Positions 8,621-17,250 of a stretch of DNA of 52,164 nucleotides are shown one piece after another; position 1 is the stretch's first letter; every line of letters begins with the position of its first letter. Origin of the DNA: Nitrospira sp. BO4 (GTDB lineage: Bacteria > Nitrospirota > Nitrospiria > Nitrospirales > Nitrospiraceae); contig JAMPUU010000028.1 of the NCBI GenBank assembly GCA_030144965.1, positions 1 through 52,164 on the forward strand. The letters run 5' to 3'. A model generated the notes under the pieces. The model was not told the origin of the DNA and did no database searches. It was given only the letters and a program-made list of their open reading frames with translations. A program made the position numbers and the translations under genes.

Positions 8621-9022
8621 CTATTTCTTTTTTGGGCAAATCTCGACCGTCGCTTCAATTTCACCATCTCTTGGACTGACCATCAACAGCATGCCCTTAT
8701 GCTCCAAGGCCCTCTTGAACAAGGTGGCATAGCCAGCATTGGATTGACGTGGCTCGTCTGTGGTCTCGCCGCTTTGGCTATTGTATGAACTTTCGAGAAC
8801 AAATGCGGCCACGGATTGCGTGCCATTGGCCCGCGATTTGCTCGTGACGCGCCAGAAACGATTCTTCGGATCGAGCGTCCCTTTCGAGGCGTCTAGGGCA
8901 GCATTGGGACACAACTTTACACCTCTCGACACCTCCACATACTCACCTCTATCCTCAAATTGAGCAAAGGCTGACACGGGCAATCCAATAACGATTCCAA
9001 GAATAAGTATATACAGAAACAT
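8621..9022 (-). CDS. exported hypothetical protein
   Basis: 133 residues from the ATG at 9022, which follows AAGGAGGG with 6-nt spacing. A signal peptide occupies residues 1-20 (FLYILILGIVIGLPVSAFA, cleavage before QFEDRG). The mature protein has two Cys (KLCPNAALD and EICPKKK) that could pair, and is otherwise a small beta-rich domain. The periplasm is the likely location. I do not recognise the family. It runs on the minus strand, with its 3' end facing the plus-strand membrane peptide. Confidence 0.6.
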   Translation of the reverse strand: MFLYILILGIVIGLPVSAFAQFEDRGEYVEVSRGVKLCPNAALDASKGTLDPKNRFWRVTSKSRANGTQSVAAFVLESSYNSQSGETTDEPRQSNAGYATLFKRALEHKGMLLMVSPRDGEIEATVEICPKKK

Positions 9023-9107
9023 GGAGCCCTCCTTCATTTACAACGATATGTTCATTGTCCATCAATCGACCTGTTCCGTACTCTACACGGTGACCATTAC
9101 CATCCAT

Positions 9108-9320
9108 TCATCGCATCGAGCCAGGAGCTTGAGAGGCATGCTTCCTGCGCGAGATCCCGCGCGTTCTCCCCCCACTATGGAGGTGATTCGCACGAACGAC
9201 GGCATCCTCGATACACCCACAACTGATGCAGCGTGTGGCCATGTTTAAAGAGTTGGTCTCGGCGTTCCATTCACCGAAGGTGTTTTGCACTAGGAGTCCG
9301 CGACAGCGTCGACAGAGCAT
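9108..9320 (-). CDS. small zinc-ribbon protein
   Basis: 70 residues from the ATG at 9320; AGGAGGAG is immediately upstream, which favours it over the longer form. Two CxxC pairs, MLCRRCRG at the start and CISCGC about 30 residues later, form a four-Cys zinc ribbon, followed by a basic tail (RTRGISRRKH). This architecture is common among short uncharacterised Nitrospira proteins. It may bind nucleic acid or act as a regulator; this is inference. Confidence 0.65.
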   Translation of the reverse strand: MLCRRCRGLLVQNTFGEWNAETNSLNMATRCISCGCIEDAVVRANHLHSGGRTRGISRRKHASQAPGSMR

Positions 9321-9472
9321 ATCTCCTCCTCCTGCGCCCAAGGGCGCGCGTATGAAACACCAGGCGCCACCGTGACATGCACTTTCACCCTCATGACTTG
9401 TGCCGCGGGTGATCAGCCCGCTGTGGCATGTATCCCTGGGCGGGCCCGAGCGAGACGGGTTCGGTTGGAGAC

Positions 9473-9727
9473 TCAGGCCCTCACGGGACTGGCCAGGGCT
9501 TCGGCATTCACGTGGCGAGAATTAATCCCGGTGGTCATGAAGTAATGCCGCTTGTAGCGGAGGATGGAGATAACTTCCGTGGCCAGCGCTTCATTCGGCA
9601 GCCCAGTCACTCTCTCCACGTCGGCTTTGCCTCTCAGGGTCATGCCGCTGCCTTCAACGCCTTCGCGCCTCTCAAACGGCCATGACGGAACTGTGTTCAC
9701 TCGTGGCAGCATCCACACCTTCTCCAT
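9473..9727 (-). pseudogene. truncated bacterioferritin-like gene (5' part only)
   Basis: The minus-strand frame encodes ADVERVTGLPNEALATEV and LRYKRHYFMTTGINSRHVNA, clearly the first helices of the bacterioferritin/Dps-like family in which LRYKRHYFMATGI is conserved. After AEAL the homology stops abruptly and the frame ends within a few codons; the expected EEQAH ligand helix and the remaining half are missing. The iron-binding site cannot form. It begins at the ATG at 9727 or 9712. It is most likely a deletion remnant. Confidence 0.65.
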
Positions 9728-10348
9728 TGTGGAGAAGCATACTGGAGGGGACGGCTGCCGTCTGTGCACAATTGCTCAGGAGGGAACGAATACAAGATGG
9801 GCCGGATGCGACCAGGCTCTACTGAGTCACGCCAACTCGGGACTTCAGCCATCCAACTACAAACATCAATGTTGCCGGTGTTCCATAGAACCTCCGTTTA
9901 GTATCGAATCATTCACCTATGAGACCACCGAATCGGGAGCTGGGGAACACCGTGGATGGGTTGGAAGCCTGACGCCTCACCGCTTCCCCTTGTGCATTGG
10001 AGCCTCTCTCCTTCGATCGATGTTGGCTGCTCGCGTTCTCGCCCTATGGCCTTTCCTAGTACGACGCCCCATCCAGATTCGTTACACTATATCGCCGCGT
10101 GCTGACGAAATTTGTGGGAGGATCATACGGTGGTTGGCAACGCTTTCTTCATTAAGGGTCCGATGCGTTCCCACGGCAATCATTGCCCGGAACAGCGGCC
10201 TTGATCACCGGATGTGCTGCTGCTCCCTGTCCACCGTTTAATCGGAGCACCAGAGTGAACTTGTTATGCGAGTAGGGGAAGTGCTAGGGTCGAGGAAGAC
10301 TGCACACATCTCCGCCGGCTACGAGCCAGTGCGTCTGAGGAGGTCACC
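9728..10348. other. gene-poor region upstream of ftsH
   Basis: About 620 bp without a supportable gene. A 225-codon plus-strand frame (9564-10241) spans it but has Cys/Ser/Arg-rich composition, no ribosome-binding site and overlaps the bacterioferritin remnant. The ftsH promoter should lie in the last 100 bp. Confidence 0.4.
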
Positions 10349-12487
10349 ATGCGCGTGACGGAACAGCAGACGCGACGTAAGAATAGCGATTCCACACCAA
10401 CCAGGCGCCTCCAGCCAACCGACAGCGGGCCAGGTGCTCGAAAGAGCACCGAGCAGATGAAGGTGCCGCCGCGTAAGACATGGCTCTGGTTCGTGCTCAT
10501 CCTGGTCGCAAACTTCTTACTCGGAAGGTTTCTGATCCCGAGCCAGGAAGCGCCAGTCACAGTGCCCTATACCTTCTTTAAGCAGGAGGTAGGGAAGAAC
10601 AACGTCGCGGCGATCTACAGTCAGGCGGACACCATCACGGGCCGCTTCACGACAGCTATCACCTATCCACCGTTGGGTGAAAAGAGTACGGCGTCCAGTG
10701 GCGAGGCCAAAACCACGAACGAGCGTGGTGCGGTCTCCGGCACCGAAACCAAAGTAATCAGTGTGTTCACGACTACACTCCCTTCCTTCGTAGACCCTAG
10801 CTTGGAACAATTCTTAATCACGAATGGGGTCGAGATCAGCGCGAAACCGATTCAAGAAGGCGGCAATCCATGGGTGACGATGTTTTTTAGCTTTGGCCCG
10901 GGCCTGCTCTTCATCGGCTTTTATATCTGGCTCTTCCGTCGGGCAGCGCAGCAAGGCGGCGGCATGATCGGTGGAGGAGTGATGGGCATGGGCAAGAGTC
11001 GAGCCCGCCGGTATGACCAGGAGCAGAATGCGAAGATCACCTTCGACGACGTGGCCGGCATCGACGAAGCTGAGAACGAACTGATCGAGATCGTGGATTT
11101 CCTCAAGGATACCAAAAAGTACACCCGCCTCGGAGGGACTGCTCCGAAAGGCGTGCTGCTGATAGGTGCGCCGGGGACCGGGAAGACACTGCTCGCGAAG
11201 GCTGTGGCAGGAGAGGCGGGGGTGCCCTTCTTTTCGATGAGCGCCGCGGAGTTTGTGGAGATGATCGTGGGAGTGGGCGCGGCGAGGGTGCGGGATCTCT
11301 TCAAGGAAGCGCGGGAGAATGCGCCCGCGATTGTTTTCATCGACGAACTCGATGCCATTGGACGCGCCCGCGGACAGATGGCGATTGGCGGATCCAGCGA
11401 GCAGGAGCAAACCTTGAACCAAATCCTGACCGAAATGGACGGGTTCTCGAGCCGAGAAGGTATCATCGTGTTGGCGGCGACGAACCAACCGGACGTGCTC
11501 GACAAAGCGCTCCTGCGCCCTGGACGCTTCGACAGGCGCGTGGTCGTAAATCTCCCCGATAAGACCGGGCGGGAGGCAATCCTCAAGGTCCACACCCGTA
11601 ACGTGCCGCTCGCGAACGATGCAATCCTTGGAAATCTTGCCGCAATGACGCCAGGGCTCTCAGGGGCCGACCTCAAGAATCTGGTGAATGAGGCCGCGCT
11701 GCTGGGAGCTCGCCGCGAGCAACAAGAGGTTCGTCACAAGGACTTCCTCGACGCACTAGAGAAGATCGTGCTCGGCCCAGAACGCCCGATTCTCATGAGC
11801 CGGGCCGACCGAGAACGCATTGCCTATCACGAGGGTGGACATGCCATCCTCGGTCTCGTGGTGTCTGGCGCCGACCCCGTGAACCGGGTTACGATCGTGC
11901 CACGCGGGCAGGCGCTCGGCGTAACCTATCAGCGCCCCGACAGCGACCGTTATAACTATCCGGAAGCCTATTTACGCGCGAGGATCGTCGGAATGCTGGG
12001 AGGGCGTGCAGCCGAGGAGATTGTCTACGGGACGAAGACCACTGGGGCCGAAAACGACATTGAGCAAGCCACGGGTCTTGCCCGTCGGATGGTCACACGT
12101 TGGGGTATGAGTGAGCGGCTTGGGCTCGTGCAGCTCGCCCCAAGGGAGAACCCCTATCTGAGCGGCTTAAACGGTTACGGAGACGCGAAGCCGTTCAGCG
12201 AGGAGACTGCCAAAGCCATCGATGCCGAGGTACTCAGGATTATCGGTGAGAGTCACGACGAAGCCAGGCGGCTCCTCAGCGCGCATCGCAAGCAACTCGA
12301 TTTGCTTGCCGAAGCCTTGCTCGCTCGGGAGACACTCAACGAACAGGAGATTCTCGAGGTTACGGGGCTCCCCCATGCGCCGGCCCTGGAGACTGGGATG
12401 TTGCCCCATCCTGGTATGGGTAGCAGGAGCGCTGACCCAATCATTACCCAGTTAGAACCCGCCCAATCTCATCGCGTTGAATCGTGA
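10349..12487 (+). CDS. ftsH: ATP-dependent zinc metalloprotease FtsH
   Basis: 712 residues; AGGAGG with good spacing precedes the ATG. Order: a 40-residue hydrophilic N-terminal extension, TM1 (about 44-63), periplasmic domain, TM2 (about 175-196), AAA+ domain with Walker A GAPGTGKT (273-280), Walker [11 protein letters not shown] (from 329), second region of homology [20 protein letters not shown] (377-396), and a peptidase domain with HEGGH (494-498) and the third zinc ligand Asp570 in [10 protein letters not shown]. All catalytic residues are present; HEGGH replaces the usual HEAGH but keeps HExxH. It degrades misfolded and regulated membrane and cytosolic proteins as a hexamer. It is flanked by decayed genes, so it may be an additional FtsH copy rather than the only one. 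Confidence 0.93.
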   Translation: MRVTEQQTRRKNSDSTPTRRLQPTDSGPGARKSTEQMKVPPRKTWLWFVLILVANFLLGRFLIPSQEAPVTVPYTFFKQEVGKNNVAAIYSQADTITGRFTTAITYPPLGEKSTASSGEAKTTNERGAVSGTETKVISVFTTTLPSFVDPSLEQFLITNGVEISAKPIQEGGNPWVTMFFSFGPGLLFIGFYIWLFRRAAQQGGGMIGGGVMGMGKSRARRYDQEQNAKITFDDVAGIDEAENELIEIVDFLKDTKKYTRLGGTAPKGVLLIGAPGTGKTLLAKAVAGEAGVPFFSMSAAEFVEMIVGVGAARVRDLFKEARENAPAIVFIDELDAIGRARGQMAIGGSSEQEQTLNQILTEMDGFSSREGIIVLAATNQPDVLDKALLRPGRFDRRVVVNLPDKTGREAILKVHTRNVPLANDAILGNLAAMTPGLSGADLKNLVNEAALLGARREQQEVRHKDFLDALEKIVLGPERPILMSRADRERIAYHEGGHAILGLVVSGADPVNRVTIVPRGQALGVTYQRPDSDRYNYPEAYLRARIVGMLGGRAAEEIVYGTKTTGAENDIEQATGLARRMVTRWGMSERLGLVQLAPRENPYLSGLNGYGDAKPFSEETAKAIDAEVLRIIGESHDEARRLLSAHRKQLDLLAEALLARETLNEQEILEVTGLPHAPALETGMLPHPGMGSRSADPIITQLEPAQSHRVES

Positions 12488-12583
12488 ACGGGCGCCGTTG
12501 AGGATCGTTTGCATTTTGCCTTGTTCGATCCAGCGGTAGACCGTGGCCCTCGACACCCGGCAGATCTTCGCCACTTCACTCGG
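12452..12583 (-). pseudogene. remnant of an excisionase-type HTH protein
   Basis: Minus-strand frame of 43 codons without a start codon: a stop precedes PSEVAKIC, then RVSRATVYRWIEQGKMQ. This is the helix-turn-helix of the excisionase/MerR-like (HTH_17) family. The frame runs into the 3' end of ftsH on the opposite strand and ends at a TAA at 12452-12454. Missing start and short length indicate a fragment of a mobile-element gene. Confidence 0.5.
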
Positions 12584-12638
12584 TCAGCACCAGAGACCAC
12601 CCAGATCTAATAAGCCGGTACTGTGTCCACCCCAAACT

Positions 12639-13126
12639 CTACACAGGCATGGACGGTCTCACGCATTTCCCTTCCGGTTGCTTCTGTTCGCGTTTCGCCC
12701 GCCGCTTCTGTGCGAGTAACACCAACTCTTTGAGGGTCGACGAAGCCGCGCCAACGTCGACCTTCTCGACAGAGCCGGGTTTCCGCCCTTGGATTTTAAG
12801 ATAGAAGCAAATCCCCCAAGCTTGCCCGTTGTTGATTGCCTTAAGCAGTGCTAGCTCTGCCCGATCGAGACATGGTTCGTGCGCATCGTAGAATGTATCT
12901 TTGACTTCGGGATAGGAACGGACGGCGTTATAGATCGTTTGCATGCTGCAATTGAGTAAGCCTGTCGCGACGGTGATCATCCCATGGGCGCGCTCCAAGA
13001 CTGATGCAATGACGGTCGGATCAAACACCTGATTGGGCGAAACTCCAGTTCACCATCTGGATGCCGCGTGCTCGTCTTTCTTTTTTTAGGGGAGGGTTGT
13101 CCAGATTGTCTGGAGCCTGCTCTCAT
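12639..13126 (-). pseudogene. frameshifted phage-like DNA-binding protein
   Basis: A minus-strand ATG at 13126 has a perfect AGGAGG 7 nt upstream and begins MRAGSRQSGQPSPKKRK, but this frame stops early; the bulk of the protein (VLERAHGMITVATGLLNCSM, QTIYNAVRSYPEVKD, ELALLKAINNGQAWGICFYL) lies in another frame, open from about 13049 to 12639. One indel between about 13020 and 13050 would join them. The core resembles the small HTH proteins of prophages (terminase-small-subunit-like) with a ThrIleTyr recognition helix. It could also be a sequencing error or start at the GTG at 13028. Function in DNA packaging is unproven. Confidence 0.5.
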
Positions 13127-13179
13127 GATCAATCCTCCTTCTACAGTTGCCGAACGTAGCCATTAGTAATCGCGCCATC

Positions 13180-13618
13180 CTACGAGATCTCAGTGGGAGG
13201 GCAGAGCACATGCGCGAGCTGCTCACGGCCGCAGTGTTCCACCAATAGGTGCCGGCCGATTAGATCCGGCAAACTGGAGCAGTGTTTCAGCCGGTTCTGT
13301 CCAGAGACAGGCCCGCATTGGGTAAATTGGGCGCTCGTGAGGAGATCACCGAGTTTCTCAAGGGATGGCGCCGTGCTACAGAGCAATGCTCATCAGACGG
13401 GCGATCACGTCGTAGGGGCCGATCAACTCCGGGGTGCTGTCGGTACCTTTCACTCGAAGGAAGATCTCGGCCGGGGAAGGATCGTCATGGACGGAGATGT
13501 ACAACGTCCCCTGGCCTGCAATGCGGACCTTCTGCGGGATGTGATTACGGCGAAATGGAAGAAGATACCCGACGGTCGTAGGATGTAACCCATTCGTAAG
13601 TTTGATATTATGCGGCAA
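13180..13618 (-). pseudogene. TSCPD-domain gene broken by a stop and a frameshift
   Basis: Two minus-strand frames reconstruct one TSCPD domain (the C-terminal domain of some ribonucleotide reductases, also found alone). The upstream frame gives KVRIAGQGTLYISVHDDPSP and YDVIARLMSIAL; it ends at TAG where CAG (Gln) would continue into HGA; then a 1-nt insertion shifts to SLEKLGDLLTSAQFTQCGPV and SSLPDLIGRHLLVEHCG. The reading SIAL(Q)HGA-LEKLGDLL matches the family consensus (SLALQ-G-PL). Two independent lesions make this a pseudogene. Confidence 0.6.
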
Positions 13619-13659
13619 GCACTTTCCCCTTCGATTGTGAATATGAGAGAGGAGCCGAG

Positions 13660-13903
13660 TCGGCCTTCAACGATGGGTTGAGCGCCTCGCCTCCAAACCT
13701 CGCTTGCGCGTGCCGACAGTTCATTCACCATGGACGCTGCCGGAAGGAGTCTTCAACCCACTCTGGTGGGCGTCTGCCCACCCACGCGCCGGTCAACAAG
13801 CGGTCAAATGTCCCGGTTGCCGTGAAGCGGTAACCTGGCATGCGGTTCTCCTCAATGAACGGGGTCACAGTGAGGCATTCCATCCAGCAACCTCCTGAGC
13901 ACG
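13660..13903 (-). repeat. decayed serine-recombinase 3' end plus flank (repeat copy B)
   Basis: Reverse-strand reading gives VLRRLLDGMPHCDPVH, a stop, a frameshift, then YRFTATGTFDRLLTGAW, the C-terminal signature of large serine recombinases, followed by the same 3' flank as the copy at 2228-2673 (for example agagtgggttgaagactc and a later ggaggcgagg). The homology is cut at 13903, just before the start codon of the next plus-strand gene. Nothing here is translatable as an intact protein. Confidence 0.65.
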
Positions 13904-14140
13904 ATGACTAAAACTGTGACCTACAAAGGATATACCATCCAGCCCGCGCCTCGGCTTCTCGTGGATACCGGCCAGTGGGAGTTGAATGTCTTCATTTCAT
14001 GGCCGACCGACGACGAGGAGGACAGTCGTCATTTCGTGTCGACGGGTCGGCATACGACTGAGGACGAAGCCACCGCCCAATGCATTGCCTATGGCCAACA
14101 GATCGTTGATGGCAAGATTCCCGGCTCTTCGGTTGGATAA
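13904..14140 (+). CDS. small HlyU/DUF6566-like protein
   Basis: 78 residues. The pattern YKGYTIQPAPRLLVDTGQW, then ISWPTDDEEDSRHF and a terminal AQCIAYGQQIVDGKI is that of short one-domain proteins annotated as HlyU or DUF6566 family. They are cytosolic and of unknown function. No ribosome-binding site is evident: the upstream region is the recombinase remnant, so the original promoter may have been replaced. It is followed 40 bp downstream by another small gene on the same strand. Confidence 0.6.
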   Translation: MTKTVTYKGYTIQPAPRLLVDTGQWELNVFISWPTDDEEDSRHFVSTGRHTTEDEATAQCIAYGQQIVDGKIPGSSVG

Positions 14141-14179
14141 TCCCAAAAATGTGCAGAGGCGCTTACCATGGGAGGAGTC

Positions 14180-14431
14180 ATGAGTGGTGAATCTCTTGCT
14201 AGCCTTGTCTGGTGCTTAACTCGTCTACAACTGCAGTGTGAGGCCGTGATTGAGGCGCTCGAGAAGAAAGAGCCAGGTTTTCGCAATCTCGTTGCTGAGG
14301 AAATGAAAGAGCTTCGTGAGCAGGGGAGAATTCTCCAGATTGCCGCCGAAACCAAGCACGAGATCGACCAAGTTTCTGATTGGAGTTGGCTGAAGTCACA
14401 CGGGATAGACCCCAATTCACCAAAAGTCTAA
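14180..14431 (+). CDS. small helical hypothetical protein
   Basis: 83 residues from the ATG at 14180, preceded by GGAGGAG. It is almost entirely helical, with a central charged segment (EALEKKEPGFRNLVAEEMKE) that could form a coiled coil. No membrane segment or known motif. It probably shares a transcript with the preceding small gene. Confidence 0.5.
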   Translation: MSGESLASLVWCLTRLQLQCEAVIEALEKKEPGFRNLVAEEMKELREQGRILQIAAETKHEIDQVSDWSWLKSHGIDPNSPKV

Positions 14432-14489
14432 TCCGTGAACCCCAGGAGGTTGTGAAGTGGGCTTCTGCTGGCGAAGATTTGGTCGTAGG

Positions 14490-14648
14490 TCAGCCTGGGA
14501 AGATAGGTGGATACTTCTGAGCAACCTCAAACAGGTAGTACTGGATAAGCTCCAGATCGAGGCTGGTCAGTTCCTCGGCTCTCATGGTGCCGTCGAGCAA
14601 GTTTTCCGAGGCGATCATAAATTGCCTAATCTCTTCGCGCAACATCAT
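14490..14648 (-). CDS. 52-residue hypothetical protein
   Basis: Minus-strand frame from tandem ATGs at 14648/14645: MMLREEIRQFMIASENLLDG, then TMRAEELTSLDLELIQYYLF and EVAQKYPPIFPG. The helical, charged composition is protein-like and better than the 102-codon plus-strand frame that overlaps it (Arg/Trp/His-rich, GTG start). No strong Shine-Dalgarno site is seen, so the call is tentative. Family unknown. Confidence 0.45.
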   Translation of the reverse strand: MMLREEIRQFMIASENLLDGTMRAEELTSLDLELIQYYLFEVAQKYPPIFPG

Positions 14649-14928
14649 AAGAAAGCCGCTCTTTCTGCAACAATGACGGCGGTCAAGTTGAGAAGTTTGC
14701 TGACAAATGCAATGTTTGAGATGAGATGCAGTTCTCCTGTCTGGGTGCTACGTATAATGTTGTAGAACCCTCCGCTCAACTAGGGATATCCCTAGCTGGG
14801 TCCTCCTCGGTGGAATTCAATGGCGACGACTCTTCTGAATACGCGTTGTTGTGCTCTGCCTCGGCGCCCTGCACAGCGACAATGAACTCGTGCTGCAAGG
14901 CCTAGTCGGGACGATCCCCAGAGCGCGA

Positions 14929-15891
14929 TCAGACACGCGCTCTCAACTCGCGCACCCCGCGGCCGATTTTGCGTCGGATGAGGGTTCGCAACGTTACCCC
15001 GCTGGCATAGCCGACCTGGGCAGCTATCTCGTCAATACTGTGGTCGCTGGTCTGTAGCAGGTGGACAGCACGCTCGATGCGAATGTCCTGAAAGTATGCG
15101 AGGGGCGACTTCCCAACCACGGCGTGGAGTCGACGCGTCAGCGTCCTTGGACTAGTTGCCACCGCACAGGCGGCTTCATGGAGCGAGAAGCCGTCAGCCA
15201 AACGGCGCCGGGCCCACCGTTCGAACCGCTCCACAAACGGATCTGCGTGAGCCAGGTGGTCAGGAATGGCGAAGGTCGCCTGCATCGGTCTCGGGTCAAC
15301 CACGAGGTAACGAGCCGTCAGCGCCGCCAACGCGGGACTACGGCGACGCACGAGCCACAAGGCCAGATCGAGATGCGCCAGCGCGGCGCCGGCAGTGATG
15401 AATGGTGACGAGTGGACGATCATACGTGACTCGTCCAGCATCACATGCGGATACCGTTCACGAAAGAAGGGAGCCAGCCACCACGAAGTCGTCGCATGAT
15501 GGCCGTTGAGCAGGGAGGTTCCTGCAAGGATGAACGTGCCCGTGCAGGCAGCCCCAAGCATGGTGCCTCGCTGGAACCATCCCCGCAGGAAGCTCTGTGC
15601 GTCCACTATTTCCCGTCGGGCGAGCATGATGCGCAACGTATCAGGCATCTTCGCCCCCATGGCAGGAACCAGGGCGACATCGGGACGAGCAAGCCCCGTC
15701 GCCGGCTCCACCGGGATCGACAGGCCGTGACTCGTGGTCACTCGGGAGCGAACACCCACGATGGTGACATCGAAGTGTGTCGTCAATGTCCTCGAGGATG
15801 CGGCGAGTTCATTCGCCACGCTGAAAGTGTCAAGAAGGGTGGATAAGCCAGTATCGAAAGTGTCCTGAAGTGCAAGGATGTAAATTCGCAT
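14929..15891 (-). CDS. GlxA-type AraC family transcriptional regulator
   Basis: 320 residues from the ATG at 15891 (MRIYILALQDTFDTG). N-terminal DJ-1/PfpI-like domain (about 1-175): VALVPAMGAK and GAACTGTFILAGTSLLNG, where the Cys is at the usual nucleophile-elbow position, then TTSWWLAPFFRERYP. C-terminal AraC domain with two HTH motifs (FSLHEAACAVATSPRTLTRR and SIDEIAAQVGYASGVTLRTL). Such proteins sense small metabolites and activate neighbouring genes. It is divergent from a monooxygenase-fold gene with a palindrome between, so it probably controls that gene and itself. Confidence 0.85.
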   Translation of the reverse strand: MRIYILALQDTFDTGLSTLLDTFSVANELAASSRTLTTHFDVTIVGVRSRVTTSHGLSIPVEPATGLARPDVALVPAMGAKMPDTLRIMLARREIVDAQSFLRGWFQRGTMLGAACTGTFILAGTSLLNGHHATTSWWLAPFFRERYPHVMLDESRMIVHSSPFITAGAALAHLDLALWLVRRRSPALAALTARYLVVDPRPMQATFAIPDHLAHADPFVERFERWARRRLADGFSLHEAACAVATSPRTLTRRLHAVVGKSPLAYFQDIRIERAVHLLQTSDHSIDEIAAQVGYASGVTLRTLIRRKIGRGVRELRARV

Positions 15892-15909
15892 GGCCAGAAC
15901 TGTATCATA

Positions 15910-15927
15910 ATTGGCATTCTTGCCAAT
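15910..15927. promoter_or_regulatory. palindrome between divergent regulator and monooxygenase genes
   Basis: ATTGGCA-ttct-TGCCAAT: perfect 7-bp arms, spacer of 4, 19 bp from the regulator start and 69 bp from the other start. A dyad in a short divergent spacer is a good candidate for the regulator's binding site, though AraC-type proteins more often bind direct repeats. Confidence 0.45.
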
Positions 15928-15995
15928 AGACCATGTTCGGTCCACGCGCTAGGATGCCCACAGCAATTCGTTCAACTTCAGAAAGGATGGACAAC

Positions 15996-16298
15996 ATGGT
16001 ACGAGTGGCATTGTTAGTGAGGTTGCAGGCCAAACCGGGAAAGGAAGCGGAAGTGGGTCGTTTTCTCGAAGATGGCCTTGCCCTGGCGAATCAAGAAGCC
16101 TCCACGCCGATTTGGTTTGCCCTTAAATTGGGACATGCCACATTTGGCATCTTTGATGCGTTTACCGATGAGACGGGGCGTAAGGCGCATCTTGCTGGAC
16201 AAATTGCGGCAGCACTGATGGCAAAGGCACCTGAGCTGCTGGCTCAACCACCGCAGATCGAACAGGTCGATGTATTGGCCGCGAAGATTTCGCAGTAG
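15996..16298 (+). CDS. antibiotic biosynthesis monooxygenase-fold (ABM/YgiN) protein
   Basis: 100 residues from the ATG at 15996, with AAAGGA about 8 nt upstream. VALLVRLQAKPGKEAEVGRF is the first strand and helix of the ABM dimeric alpha+beta barrel; FALKLGHATFGIFDAFTDE and the final PQIEQVDVLAAKI complete the single domain. Members include quinol monooxygenase YgiN and heme-degrading enzymes, but many only bind small molecules. The GlxA-type regulator next door suggests induction by an electrophilic or aromatic compound (inference). Confidence 0.75.
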   Translation: MVRVALLVRLQAKPGKEAEVGRFLEDGLALANQEASTPIWFALKLGHATFGIFDAFTDETGRKAHLAGQIAAALMAKAPELLAQPPQIEQVDVLAAKISQ

Positions 16299-16520
16299 GG
16301 TTGCCGACTGGGATAGCGTGGTTCCGGTAGGCTAGGACGAGGCGGATGTCGCGGGAGCAATACGGACACTCTGTAAGACCCGCATTGCTTGATCGACTAT
16401 ACTGGCGGCTATTCTGATCGTCGCGGCCGCCACCGTCTTGTCCAATCTCTTCTCGAGTTACCTTGACGCGCTTCAGGTGCTGGTGCATATTCCGCGACCA
16501 TTCTTTTCCCTTATCATTCA

Positions 16521-17108
16521 ATGCCAAACAAACGAACCACATTCGACCGTGGCCTGATTGTCGGGTTGTCTGATACGGTTCAAAAAACCATCGCCGCTCG
16601 GGAAAATACCGCAGAATCACGATTCAAGTCTTGGTGCGAACGGCTCGGCACGAAATGGTCCAACCGTCATAACGCTCTTTCCCTGGAGGCTGCGGTGTCC
16701 GTGATGAATGCTGATCGCGCCAACCTTCAGTTCGCTCACGGTGAGCGATTAATCCTGAAAAGCCATCGCGGTTTCAGCCAAGCCTTCCTGGACTATTTCA
16801 AGGTCGTCGTTGACGAGAAGACGTGCTGCCTGGCGGCATGGAAAACGCGGCGTGCCATCCATGTCCAGGATGTCACGACCAGCCAGCACTTTTCCCAACC
16901 CGCCATAGAAGTCTTGCTCAAGGACGGGATTCGAGCCGTGTCTTCTGCGCCGTTGCTGACCGACGCTGGTCGTATGATCGGAGTGCTTTCCGTGCACTAC
17001 TGTCAGCCCTATGCGATGTACGAGAAGGACCTGGCCCGTTTTCGTCGGCTCGCCACATACATTGCTGAGTTACTCGATCAACGCTCAAGCCGTACTCGTT
17101 CCGAATGA
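16521..17108 (+). CDS. GAF-domain protein
   Basis: 195 residues from the ATG at 16521. Residues about 55-190 form one GAF domain: AAVSVMNADRANLQFAHGER, then KSHRGFSQAFLDYFKVV, HVQDVTTSQHF, GIRAVSSAPLLTDAGRMIGV and LSVHYCQPYAMYEKDLARF. The first 50 residues have no clear fold. There is no output domain, so it is either a small-molecule-binding adaptor or the surviving part of a longer sensor kinase. The 3' end lies 50 bp before a recombinase-tail repeat. Confidence 0.6.
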   Translation: MPNKRTTFDRGLIVGLSDTVQKTIAARENTAESRFKSWCERLGTKWSNRHNALSLEAAVSVMNADRANLQFAHGERLILKSHRGFSQAFLDYFKVVVDEKTCCLAAWKTRRAIHVQDVTTSQHFSQPAIEVLLKDGIRAVSSAPLLTDAGRMIGVLSVHYCQPYAMYEKDLARFRRLATYIAELLDQRSSRTRSE

Positions 17109-17159
17109 GCGTTCTCCGTGGTTTTTTGGCTACTGCCTCGTATGTCGTGTTCCAGAGAC

Positions 17160-17250
17160 TCATCCCTCAATGACACCGCCGGTAGAAGTCTTCAACCTGC
17201 TCTGGTTGGGAGCCTCTGCCCCACGCGTCGGGCAGTCCAGCCGAGCAACA
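17160..17250 (-). repeat. recombinase 3'-end repeat (copy C)
   Basis: Third, shorter copy: ccgccggtagaagtcttcaa and the following sequence on the plus strand match the copies near 2.3 and 13.75 kb (ccgccggaaagagtcatcaa; ctgccggaaggagtcttcaa). Only the 3' flank and the last few codons of the recombinase are retained. The 3' end of the PepSY gene runs into it. Confidence 0.6.

Noticed and set aside
9564..10241. 225-codon plus-strand frame
   Set aside because: Overlaps the bacterioferritin remnant, has a Cys/Ser/Arg-rich composition and no start signal.
14457..14765. 102-codon plus-strand frame
   Set aside because: A GTG start and Trp/Arg-rich composition; the minus-strand 52-residue frame in the same place is more protein-like.
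16162..16620. 152-codon minus-strand frame over the 3' end of the ABM gene
   Set aside because: Overlaps a well-supported gene by about 140 bp and the GAF gene start; the composition is unlike a protein.
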